64,000 bases of DNA from positions 806,383 through 870,382 of the forward strand of contig NZ_JACIEH010000002.1 of the NCBI RefSeq assembly GCF_014196745.1, written 5' to 3'. Position 1 is the stretch's first letter. Each line of letters opens with the position of its first letter. The position numbers were made by a program, and so were the translations under genes. Positions 42,747 through 50,282 of this stretch are shown piece after piece. Origin of the DNA: Sphingomonas kyeonggiensis (GTDB lineage: Bacteria > Pseudomonadota > Alphaproteobacteria > Sphingomonadales > Sphingomonadaceae). Below the pieces are notes generated by a model. The model was not told the origin of the DNA, ran no database searches, and saw only the letters and a list, made by a program, of their open reading frames with translations.

Positions 42747-44173
42747 GCGAAGCCGCGCCCACTGCCTATGACGCGGTGGCCTATCCCAGCGCGATCTTCA
42801 GCCAGACGGCGCCCGACCGTCTGGCGGTGATCGCGCGGCTGGCCGGCTTGTCGCCGCCGCCGATCACCCGTGCACGCGTGCTGGAGATCGGTGGGGGCGA
42901 CGGGATGAACCTGCTCGCGCTCGCCGCGGCCTGGCCCGAGGCGCATTTCACCAATTTCGACCTGGCACCCACCGCGGTTGCGCGGGGTGAGCGCTGGCGG
43001 GCGCTCGCCGGCATCGAGAATGCCGAGATGCGGGTGCTCGACATCCTAACCGCCGCCGAGCATCTCGACGGACCGTACGACTATATCGTCGCGCACGGCG
43101 TCTATGCCTGGGTGCCGCCTGCGGTGCGCGAGGCGACGATGGCGCTGATCGGCAAGCTGCTGTCGCCGGACGGTGTCGCGTTCGTCAGCTACAATGCGAT
43201 GCCGGGCGGCCATATCCGGCTGGTGCTGCGTGATGCGCTGCTGCTCCAGCTCGAGGGACTGGAAGGCGCCGAGCGCTGGCAGGCCGCGCGCGACTATCTG
43301 ACCGCACTCGCCGCCGAGCCCGAGGGGCGCGAGAACCCGGCCCAGGCGGCGCTGCGCGATGCCGCGAAGCACACGCTCGACAAGCCCTGGTCGGTGCTCT
43401 GCCATGACGAGCTGGGCCCGTTCTTCCATCCCCAGTCGCTGGCGGATGTCGTCTCCGCGGCGGCCGCCAATGGCCTGCAATTCCTCGGGGATGCCGATCG
43501 CGAGCGAATGGGGGACGCCTTCCTGCCCGACGAGGTCGCCGCCGAAGCCGACGCGACGCGGCAGCTGGTCCGGCTGCTCCAGGCGCGCGACTTCCACGAC
43601 TTCCGCTTCTTCCGCCAGACCCTGCTGGTGCGCGACGGCGTCCGGCCGAAGCGGCGCATCGATCTCGACGCGCTGGGCACGCTCTATGCCGTCACCCGCT
43701 GCCACCGCGATGTCGAGGGCATGTTCCGGATGAACGCCAATGTGTTCGAGGTGCAGGACGCCCCGCTCGCCGAGGCGCTGGGCCGGCTGGTCGATGCGCG
43801 GCCGGCGCGGATCCGGGTGGACGAACTCGTCGATACCCCGGCGCGCAAGCTGGCGCTGTTCGAGATGTTCGACGCCGGGCTGATCGACCTGTGCACCACC
43901 CCGGCGCCCTATGCCGCCGAGGTGAGCGAGCGGCCGCGTGCCAGCCCGCTGATCCGCGCGATGCTGGGCGAGGGGCTGGAGAATATCTGCACGCTGGACC
44001 ATCGGCTGATGACCATTCCCGAATTCGGCCCGCGCCATGTGCTCGCCCATCTCGACGGCACTCGCGACCGTGCCGCGCTTGCCGCCGTGGCGCGCGAGGC
44101 GGGGCTCGACAGCGACGAGGCGCTCGACAAGGGCCTGCGCACCTTGGTGACCGAGGGGCTGATCGCGGCATGA
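42743..44173 (+). CDS. SAM-dependent methyltransferase with methyltransferase-regulatory domain
   Basis: 476 residues from ATG 42743 (4-base overlap with the lipoprotein gene). Motif I is VLEIGGGDGMNLLAL (residues 46-60), and motif II-like FTNFDLAP lies downstream. GVYAWVPP and SYNAMPGGH follow, typical of class I enzymes that carry the PF10119-type regulatory domain (about 210-300, HTLDKPWSVLCHDELGPFF). The C-terminal ~170 residues are winged-helix-like. It is cytoplasmic, and its substrate is unknown. It is embedded between an effector-immunity pair and a second effector, with 4-base overlaps on both sides, which is unusual for a housekeeping enzyme. Confidence 0.82.
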   Translation: MSEAAPTAYDAVAYPSAIFSQTAPDRLAVIARLAGLSPPPITRARVLEIGGGDGMNLLALAAAWPEAHFTNFDLAPTAVARGERWRALAGIENAEMRVLDILTAAEHLDGPYDYIVAHGVYAWVPPAVREATMALIGKLLSPDGVAFVSYNAMPGGHIRLVLRDALLLQLEGLEGAERWQAARDYLTALAAEPEGRENPAQAALRDAAKHTLDKPWSVLCHDELGPFFHPQSLADVVSAAAANGLQFLGDADRERMGDAFLPDEVAAEADATRQLVRLLQARDFHDFRFFRQTLLVRDGVRPKRRIDLDALGTLYAVTRCHRDVEGMFRMNANVFEVQDAPLAEALGRLVDARPARIRVDELVDTPARKLALFEMFDAGLIDLCTTPAPYAAEVSERPRASPLIRAMLGEGLENICTLDHRLMTIPEFGPRHVLAHLDGTRDRAALAAVAREAGLDSDEALDKGLRTLVTEGLIAA

Positions 44174-44436
44174 TCCTGACCGCGCTTCTCGCCCTGGCGC
44201 TGACGCCGCAGACCCTCCCGAGGGAGGTCCGCGCCTATGTCGCGCGGCGGGACAAATGCGACCATTTCCGCGGCGAGGACTCGCCGGACGAAGCGCGGCA
44301 GAAGGAAATCGAGGCGGCCACGATACGGTTCTGCACCGGAGCGGACCGGCAACTGGCCCGCCTGAAGCGCATCCACGCGCATAACCGCGCAGTGCAGCGC
44401 CGGCTCGGCCGCTACGACCCGCGGATCGAGGACTGA
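44170..44436 (+). CDS. Small exported Cys-pair protein, possible immunity factor
   Basis: 88 residues from ATG 44170, overlapping the methyltransferase stop by 4 bases. A short signal (MILTALLALALTPQ) precedes a mature part with RRDKCDHFRGEDSPDE and FCTGADRQLARLKRIH; Cys30 and Cys55 could form a disulphide. The CDHFRGE pattern recurs in small hypothetical proteins of proteobacteria, with no known role. The next gene, 2 bases away, encodes the second M15-type effector, so protection of the periplasm is the natural guess. Confidence 0.7.
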   Translation: MILTALLALALTPQTLPREVRAYVARRDKCDHFRGEDSPDEARQKEIEAATIRFCTGADRQLARLKRIHAHNRAVQRRLGRYDPRIED

Positions 44437-44438
44437 CC

Positions 44439-45278
44439 GTGCCGATCACCGGATCCGTAGGCCGTGGCGGCGCCAATGTTCCCGCCGATGTCGCGCAGGT
44501 GCAGGAGCTGCTCAACCTGCGCGTCGGCGAGATGGGCGTGCAGCCGCTGCCGACCAATGGCGTGATCGACAACGCAACCATGGCGGCGATTGGCCGCTAC
44601 CAGTCGCTGGTGCTGGGCGGCCGATCGGACGGGCGGGTCGATCCCAATGGCCGGACCTGGACCGCGCTGGCGGATACCCAGCCGACCTCGCTGCTGCGCG
44701 ACCGGTTGCGTGCCCAGGCGGCGCTGCCCAGGCTCAGCGGTGCGGCCTGGTTCAATGCCAATGAGGCGCGCTTCCCCAACAGCGACCGGGTGGCCGATCT
44801 CGCCCCGGCCTTCGCCACCCAGGCGAGCAGCTTCATCGCCGCGCTCCAGCGGGCCGGTGCGACCGTCAGGGTGAGCGCGACGCTGCGCAATCGCAACCGC
44901 GCCTGGATCATGCACTATGCCTGGCAGGTCGCCCACGGCGCGGTGCAGCCCGGCGCGGTGCCCGCCAATCCGGAAGTCGACATCCTCTGGGATCACGGCG
45001 ACCCGACCGTCTCGCGCCGCGCGGCCCAGGCGATGGTCAACCTGTTCCACATCGCCTTCAAGCCCTCGCTCACCTCGAACCATATCCAGGGCACGGCGAT
45101 CGACATGACGATCGGCTGGGACGGGCCGATCGATATCCTCGACGCCGCCGGCCAGACGCACCGCATCGACCAGCCGCGATCGGGCAACACCAACGCCGAT
45201 CTCCACGCCGTGGGTGCGACCTATGGCCTCCTCAAGCTCGCGAGCGATCCGCCGCATTGGTCCGCCAATGGCCGTTGA
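44439..45278 (+). CDS. Second putative T6SS effector with PG-binding-like domain and M15-type site
   Basis: 279 residues from GTG 44439, 2 bases after the previous stop. The N-domain (ITGSVGRGGAN, VAQVQELLNL, TNGVIDNATMAAIGRYQ, PNGRTWTAL) aligns by eye with that of the effector at 41260. The C-terminal part keeps the metal signature SNHIQGTAIDM (His215, Asp222) and ends DPPHWSANG, with His273 as third ligand. There is no signal peptide. The middle (LRNRNRAWIMHYAWQVAHG) differs from the first effector, so substrate specificity may differ. An active-site Glu could not be assigned with certainty. Confidence 0.75.
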   Translation: MPITGSVGRGGANVPADVAQVQELLNLRVGEMGVQPLPTNGVIDNATMAAIGRYQSLVLGGRSDGRVDPNGRTWTALADTQPTSLLRDRLRAQAALPRLSGAAWFNANEARFPNSDRVADLAPAFATQASSFIAALQRAGATVRVSATLRNRNRAWIMHYAWQVAHGAVQPGAVPANPEVDILWDHGDPTVSRRAAQAMVNLFHIAFKPSLTSNHIQGTAIDMTIGWDGPIDILDAAGQTHRIDQPRSGNTNADLHAVGATYGLLKLASDPPHWSANGR

Positions 45279-45294
45279 GCGTTCGTACCCCGTC

Positions 45295-45304
45295 CCGCGT
45301 ATCT
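45295..45304 (+). promoter_or_regulatory. CCGCGTATCT element before the PAAR gene
   Basis: The 10-mer CCGCGTATCT at 45295-45304 ends 12 bases before the PAAR ATG. The identical 10-mer at 33708-33717 ends 13 bases before the hcp ATG. In both cases the ribosome site follows directly. Function is unknown; it may be a shared translational or transcriptional control site. Confidence 0.35.
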
Positions 45305-45316
45305 GGGAGTAAGATC

Positions 45317-45649
45317 ATGCCGCCCGCCGCACGGATTACCGATACCGAAGCTTGCCCGGTCAAGAACAAGGGCACGATCATGACCGGCGAGAAGTCGGTG
45401 CTGATCGTCGGACTGCCTGCCGCGCGCAAGGGCGACACGCTCGATTGCGGCAGCCCCAGCCAGATCGAGAGCGGCTGCCCGACGGTGAAGATCGGCAACA
45501 ACGAAGCGGCCCGGATCGGCGACAGCACCTGCCATGGCGGCAAGATCGCCACCGGCGCGCCGACCGTGCTGATCGGCGACGGCGCCAAGGCGCGCAGCTC
45601 CACGCTGGGGAGCGCGCACGACAGCGGCGCGCCCTTCGTCACCGAATAG
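45317..45649 (+). CDS. PAAR-domain spike-tip protein
   Basis: 110 residues from ATG 45317, with GGGAGTAAG upstream. It is typical of PAAR proteins: PPAARITDTEACP, GLPAARKGDTLDCG, AARIGDSTCHGGKI and GAPTVLIGDGAKA, with Cys and His residues for zinc. It caps VgrG and carries the toxin encoded 3 bases downstream. No extra domain is fused. Confidence 0.93.
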   Translation: MPPAARITDTEACPVKNKGTIMTGEKSVLIVGLPAARKGDTLDCGSPSQIESGCPTVKIGNNEAARIGDSTCHGGKIATGAPTVLIGDGAKARSSTLGSAHDSGAPFVTE

Positions 45650-45652
45650 CGC

Positions 45653-48600
45653 ATGGCCAGCGCCGCGCCCCCGATCCTGTTCGCGCCCGTCGCCGCGCGC
45701 GACGTCGCCGGCTGGGCGGCGGCGGGGCAGCTCTATGCGCTGGTCGATGGCTGCATCTCGCCCGACATTCCCGCCATGGCCCAACAGGCGGGGCAGGGCA
45801 GGGCGGCCTGCCTCTATCTCGGCCGCGCGGCGATCAACTATCGCGAGCAGGCGCCGTACCTGTTCCGGGTCGATCCCGCCCAGGCCGAGGCACTGGCGAC
45901 GCGTTTCGATGGCGCGCCCTGGGGCGTGTTCCTCCTCTCCAGTGCAGGCTTCGACGCGACCCGGCGGCACCTGCGCCGTTTCCTCAAGGTCCGCTCGCCC
46001 GAAGGGGCGGGCTGGCTGTTCCGCTTCTACGATCCGCGCCTGCTCCCTGCCTTCCTGCGCAGCTCGACCCCGGAGGAGCTCAACAGCTTCTTCGGGCCGG
46101 TCCAGGCCTTCCTGACCGTCGATACCCGTGGCGACGGGATGATGGCATACCGCGCGCCGGAGATCGTCCGCGCCGCGCCGCGCCCCGCCGTGGGCGCCCG
46201 GCATCGGATAAGCGAGGCCAATGTCACCGCCTTCCGCCGCCGCGCGCTCGGCGACCGGATCGCGGAGAGCTTCGAGGGCACACCGCAAAAGGCACGGCGC
46301 GAGCCGCAATCGGACGATGTGCTGGTCACCAACCCCGATGGCGGTGTCATGCGGCTGGGCTTCGGGGCGAGCGGCATGCTCGACCGCGTCACCAGCCCGC
46401 TCGGGCGGCAATGGCGGGTGGCCAGCAACGAGCGCGGCCAGCTCAAGGGGATGAAGCTGCCTTCGGGGCTGGCGCTCGGCCTCGACTATGACGCGGCAGG
46501 GGACATCACCCATGTCTCGCGGGGCGGCGAGACCCGGTTCCGCGCCGGCTATGACGACCAGCACCGGCTTACCCGCATCGACTTCCCCGACGGCAGCTTC
46601 TCCGGCATCCGCTACCGCGACACCGGCATCGAGGCGTCTCGCGACACCCGGGGCAAGTACATCACCGCCCAGCGCGACCGGGTCGGGCGGGTCGAGCGCT
46701 ACGACTATGACGGCGACACGCTCGTCGCGATGATCGACGGCAACGGCAATGCCACCCGCTTCGACTATGGCGCCGGCGAGCGGCCCGAGGCGCTGGTCCA
46801 GGCCGATGGCAGCCGCGAGGCCTATGCCTTCGATCCCGCCGGCCGGCTCCAGCAGATCACCCGTGCCGATGGGCATGTGCTCGATGTCATCCAGGACGAG
46901 ACGGGCCGGGTCACGCGGCTGGCTACCCCCGATGGGGACGTCGCGACCTTCACCTATGACGAGAAGGGGCTGCTGGTCGCCGCCAAGAACGGCGATGCCG
47001 CGCTCGCCTGGGCCTATGACGAAGGCGGCCGGCTGATCGAGGAGCGGCAGGGCGACCAGAACGTCGCCTATGTCTATGACGATGCCGGCACGCTGACCGG
47101 CCTGACCTACCCGACCGGCGAGACGATCCGCTACACGCGCGACGCCGACCTTCGCCTGTCGAGCATCACCGACTGGGCAGGGCGCCGCCACGCGATCGAC
47201 TATGCGCCCGAGGATGCCGGCTGGCGGCTGACTTCACCGGAAGGGCTGGCCACCAGCAGCTTCCAGAACCCCATAGGCCTCACCACCGGCGTGCGGGTCG
47301 AGGCGGCGGGCAAGCCGGTGTTCGAACAGGGCTTCGCCTGGGATGGCGACGACCGGCTGGTCGAGCAGCGTGACACCCGGCTGGGCGCGACGCGCTTCGG
47401 CTATGATGCGGAAGGGCAGCTGCTCGCGGTCGAGCGCTCGAACGGCGCCGGCGAGGCCTTTGCCTATGACGGCGCCGGCAACCGCGTCTCGGGCCCGGCC
47501 GGGACTGCGCAGTTCGACTCGCTGAACCGCATGATCGGGCAGGGGAGCGAGCGGTTCGACTATGACGGGCGCGGCAACTGCATCGCCCGCAGCGGCGGTG
47601 CGCATGCCTGGCGCTATGCCTATGACGGGTTCGACCGGCTGGTCCGCGCCGAGGACGATGGCGGCCGGGTGGTTCGCTTCGGCTATGATCCGCTGGGGCG
47701 GCGGATCTGGAAGGAAGTCGGCCAGGGCGGCGAACAGCGCATCACCCGCTATGTCTGGGCCGGCGAGCAGCTGATCCGCGAGATCGAGCAGGTGCACGGC
47801 GATGCCGGCTCGGACTGGCAGGGCGGCGGCCCCGAGCGCACCCGCGACTATTGCTACTGGCCGCAGACCTGGAAGCCGCTGTTCCTGCGCGAGGGCGGCG
47901 CGATCCACCAATATCATTGCGACCCGCTGGGCGTGCCGATGCGGCTCACCGATGCGGGCGGCCGGGTTGTGTGGGAAGCCGAGCGCAGCGGCTTCGGCGC
48001 TATGGCCGCGCTGCCCGGCGGGATCGACCAGCCGCTGCGCCTGCCGGGCCAGTATCACGACGCCGAGACCGGGCTGCACTATAACCGCTTCCGCTATTAC
48101 GACCCGGCGCTCGGCCGCTATCTAAGCCGCGATCCGATCGGGGTGGCGGGCGGGCTCAATTGCTATGCCTATGCCGGCAATGATCCGGTCAACCGCGCCG
48201 ACCCGACCGGCCTGTGGTGGAAGGCCGCGCTGGCGATCGTCGCCGCGGTCGCCGTCGCGGCGATCGTCGTCGCCACTGCGCCGATTTCGGGACCCTTGCT
48301 GATCATCGCGGCGGGTGCGGCCGCGGGTGCAACGGGCATGATGGTCAACGAGGCGCTCAACCAGGAGCATTTCTGCCTCTCCTGCATCCTGCTGGCGGGC
48401 CTGAAGGGCGCGGTGGTCGGGGCTATCGCCGCGGTGCCTTTCGTGTTCCTGCCGGCGACCGCGGGGATCGCCGCCTTTGCCGGGGTCGGCGCGGGCAGCG
48501 GCTTCCTGAGCTATGCCGCCGACTGGGGCATCGACCGGCTGATGGGCAAGGACCGGCCGTGGAGCTGGAAGGATGCCGCGATCGCCACCGGCATCGGCGC

Positions 48601-49258
48601 AGTCACCGGCGGGCTCGGCCGCTTCATCAGCGGCAGCGGCGGCATTCCGCCGGGCTCGTTCCGCATGCCGGTGCCCCAGCCGGCCTATGCGGGCATCCCA
48701 GTGGCAGCAGAAGGTGCTGCGATCACCACGCCGGGCGTCACCGCCGCGCAGATGGCGGCGGCGGGCAGCGGCGTGTCGGCGGCGAGCGGCGCCGCCGGTG
48801 CGACCGCCGCGACCGGCGGTGGAGGCGGGGGCTCGAACAACGACGATGATGACCAGGAGCCGGATGACGACTGGCAGAAGCCCAAGGACCAGGGCGATGC
48901 CTGGAAGAATCCGCCCAACCCGGACAAGTGGCGTGCCAAGGGCGGCAAGATCTATCCGCAGGAAGACGGCTCGACCATCTATGAGAACGCCTCCGGCACG
49001 CGTGTTACCTATAGCGCTGACGGCTATCCCGATTTCGGGCCTTATACGGTGAGCGAGACCGAGCTGCCGGGCGGATTCCAGGGGCGCAGCCAGGATTTCC
49101 GCGCGGCGAACAACGCAACCGGGCGAAGCGAATATGGCGACAAGTCGCCGCCGGGCTATACATGGCATCACCACGAGAACGGCACGACGATGCAGCTTGT
49201 CCCGCGCAGCATCCACAAGCAGTTCACCCATGCGGGCGGCATCGCCGGCACACATTGA
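45653..49258 (+). CDS. DUF4123-Rhs polymorphic toxin with C-terminal WHH (HNH/ENDO VII) nuclease
   Basis: 1,201 residues. Residues about 20-150 resemble DUF4123, the T6SS adaptor domain (LYALVDGCISPDIP, LYLGRAAINYREQAPYLFRVD, WLFRFYDPRLLPAFL). YD/Rhs repeats follow (about 220-820; for example RVERYDYDGD, HAWRYAYDGFDRL). The Rhs core signature YYDPALGRYLSRDPIG and NRADPTGL lies at about 815-855. A ~100-residue hydrophobic stretch and an acidic linker (NNDDDDQEPDDD) follow. The last ~85 residues are the toxin: GYTWHHHENGTTMQLVP, His1188 and His1193, matching WHH-type HNH/ENDO VII nucleases that cut DNA. Adaptor and cargo are one polypeptide, where they are usually separate genes. Confidence 0.9.
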   Translation: MASAAPPILFAPVAARDVAGWAAAGQLYALVDGCISPDIPAMAQQAGQGRAACLYLGRAAINYREQAPYLFRVDPAQAEALATRFDGAPWGVFLLSSAGFDATRRHLRRFLKVRSPEGAGWLFRFYDPRLLPAFLRSSTPEELNSFFGPVQAFLTVDTRGDGMMAYRAPEIVRAAPRPAVGARHRISEANVTAFRRRALGDRIAESFEGTPQKARREPQSDDVLVTNPDGGVMRLGFGASGMLDRVTSPLGRQWRVASNERGQLKGMKLPSGLALGLDYDAAGDITHVSRGGETRFRAGYDDQHRLTRIDFPDGSFSGIRYRDTGIEASRDTRGKYITAQRDRVGRVERYDYDGDTLVAMIDGNGNATRFDYGAGERPEALVQADGSREAYAFDPAGRLQQITRADGHVLDVIQDETGRVTRLATPDGDVATFTYDEKGLLVAAKNGDAALAWAYDEGGRLIEERQGDQNVAYVYDDAGTLTGLTYPTGETIRYTRDADLRLSSITDWAGRRHAIDYAPEDAGWRLTSPEGLATSSFQNPIGLTTGVRVEAAGKPVFEQGFAWDGDDRLVEQRDTRLGATRFGYDAEGQLLAVERSNGAGEAFAYDGAGNRVSGPAGTAQFDSLNRMIGQGSERFDYDGRGNCIARSGGAHAWRYAYDGFDRLVRAEDDGGRVVRFGYDPLGRRIWKEVGQGGEQRITRYVWAGEQLIREIEQVHGDAGSDWQGGGPERTRDYCYWPQTWKPLFLREGGAIHQYHCDPLGVPMRLTDAGGRVVWEAERSGFGAMAALPGGIDQPLRLPGQYHDAETGLHYNRFRYYDPALGRYLSRDPIGVAGGLNCYAYAGNDPVNRADPTGLWWKAALAIVAAVAVAAIVVATAPISGPLLIIAAGAAAGATGMMVNEALNQEHFCLSCILLAGLKGAVVGAIAAVPFVFLPATAGIAAFAGVGAGSGFLSYAADWGIDRLMGKDRPWSWKDAAIATGIGAVTGGLGRFISGSGGIPPGSFRMPVPQPAYAGIPVAAEGAAITTPGVTAAQMAAAGSGVSAASGAAGATAATGGGGGGSNNDDDDQEPDDDWQKPKDQGDAWKNPPNPDKWRAKGGKIYPQEDGSTIYENASGTRVTYSADGYPDFGPYTVSETELPGGFQGRSQDFRAANNATGRSEYGDKSPPGYTWHHHENGTTMQLVPRSIHKQFTHAGGIAGTH

Positions 49259-49270
49259 GCAAGGACCCCG

Positions 49271-49735
49271 ATGGACTATCGATCCCGCATGATGATGGCG
49301 AACCCCCCGGCCAGCGAGGCGGACATCGATGCGCTCTCGGCCCATGTCGGCGCGGCCCTGCCCGAGGACTACAAGGCGTTCCTGCGCCAGGCGAGCGGGG
49401 GCCGGGTCCGTGACGACAAGGTAAGCGTACCGAAGAGCGGAGACACGGTGCTCAACGACCTCGCTTCGGCGACGCCCGGGACCGAGCCCAATATCCTCGA
49501 AGACTATGAGATGCTGCGCGACATGGATCGCATCCCGGCCGCGAGCCTGCCGATCGGGGACGATCCGGCGGGAAACGCCTTCCTGCTCAGCCTCGAGCCG
49601 GACAGCCATGGCGCGATATTCTTCTGGGATCACGAGCGGGAAGCGCCCGATGGCGGGAGCCGCTTCGCCGATTTTTCCAATGTCGAGAAGATCGCCGGGT
49701 CCTTCTCCGACTTCATCAACGCGCTGCGTGCCTGA
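49271..49735 (+). CDS. SMI1/KNR4 (SUKH) immunity protein
   Basis: 154 residues, 12 bases after the Rhs gene. SUKH features are ASEADIDALSAHVGAALPEDYKAFL, followed by ASGG, and a C-terminal FFWDHE and IAGSFSDFINAL. SUKH proteins are the common cytoplasmic immunity partners of HNH/WHH-type nuclease toxins, so it should neutralise the Rhs C-terminus. There is no signal peptide, consistent with a DNase toxin. Confidence 0.92.
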   Translation: MDYRSRMMMANPPASEADIDALSAHVGAALPEDYKAFLRQASGGRVRDDKVSVPKSGDTVLNDLASATPGTEPNILEDYEMLRDMDRIPAASLPIGDDPAGNAFLLSLEPDSHGAIFFWDHEREAPDGGSRFADFSNVEKIAGSFSDFINALRA

Positions 49736-49745
49736 GGATCGCCGA

Positions 49746-50141
49746 ATGACGCTTGCCGACTATCTCGCTTCCCTTCCGCGCCGCACGGCACAGGCCGAGG
49801 TGCTGCGCCAGAGCGAGGCGCTGGGCGCCGCGCCGCGCCACGCCCGCGACACCGGGGATGGCGGGAAGGTGATCGAATATTACGGGTTCGACGCGCTCGC
49901 CACCAAGGTGTTCCTCGAAAAGGGCGTGGTGAGCGGGATCCGCTACAGCAGCGGCTTTCCCGATGCGGTGCGCGGCGTGCGCATCGGCATGCACGGGCGC
50001 GAGGTCGTCGCGGTGCTCGGCCGGGCCCAGCGTCCCTGGCCGATGCCGCATCCGAACATCATCCTGCTCTATGACAAGCCCGAATTCCTGCGCATCGACG
50101 TGGATCGCGACAGCGAACGGGTGATCGACATCTATCGATAG
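49746..50141 (+). CDS. Uncharacterised small protein at the end of the Rhs operon
   Basis: 131 residues from ATG 49746, after a TGAGGATC ribosome region and 10 bases from the SUKH stop. It is not recognised as a named family. It is cytoplasmic by appearance, with YYGFDALATKVFLEKGVVSGIRYSSGF, IGMHGREVVAVLG and IILLYDKPEFLRIDVD strands that look like a mixed alpha/beta fold. By position it may be a second immunity protein or an orphan left from toxin-module exchange. Confidence 0.7.
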   Translation: MTLADYLASLPRRTAQAEVLRQSEALGAAPRHARDTGDGGKVIEYYGFDALATKVFLEKGVVSGIRYSSGFPDAVRGVRIGMHGREVVAVLGRAQRPWPMPHPNIILLYDKPEFLRIDVDRDSERVIDIYR

Positions 50142-50230
50142 GCCGCGGGCTCGCCGCCGCCAACACCGTCATGGAAGCGCGGATTTACGGCCTCTGAGGC
50201 ACGCTCGCGGCCCCTTACGCCCAAAATAGA

Positions 50231-50258
50231 GGGCCCGCCTTCCGGAGAAGACGGGCCC
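50231..50258 (-). terminator. Intrinsic terminator for the TonB-dependent receptor gene
   Basis: GGGCCCG (50231-50237) pairs with CGGGCCC (50252-50258), with an inner CTTC/GAAG pairing. On the minus strand TCTATTTT follows the stem, giving a short U-tract. It also lies at the end of the plus-strand Rhs operon and could serve both directions. Confidence 0.7.
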
Positions 50259-50282
50259 AGGGGCTAGTCGTGAAAAACTAGA

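Noticed and set aside
41260..45278. The two PG-binding/M15 proteins as ordinary cell wall maintenance enzymes
   Set aside because: Neither has a signal peptide or membrane helix, and both are coupled to exported partner genes behind clpV, which fits T6SS cargo better.
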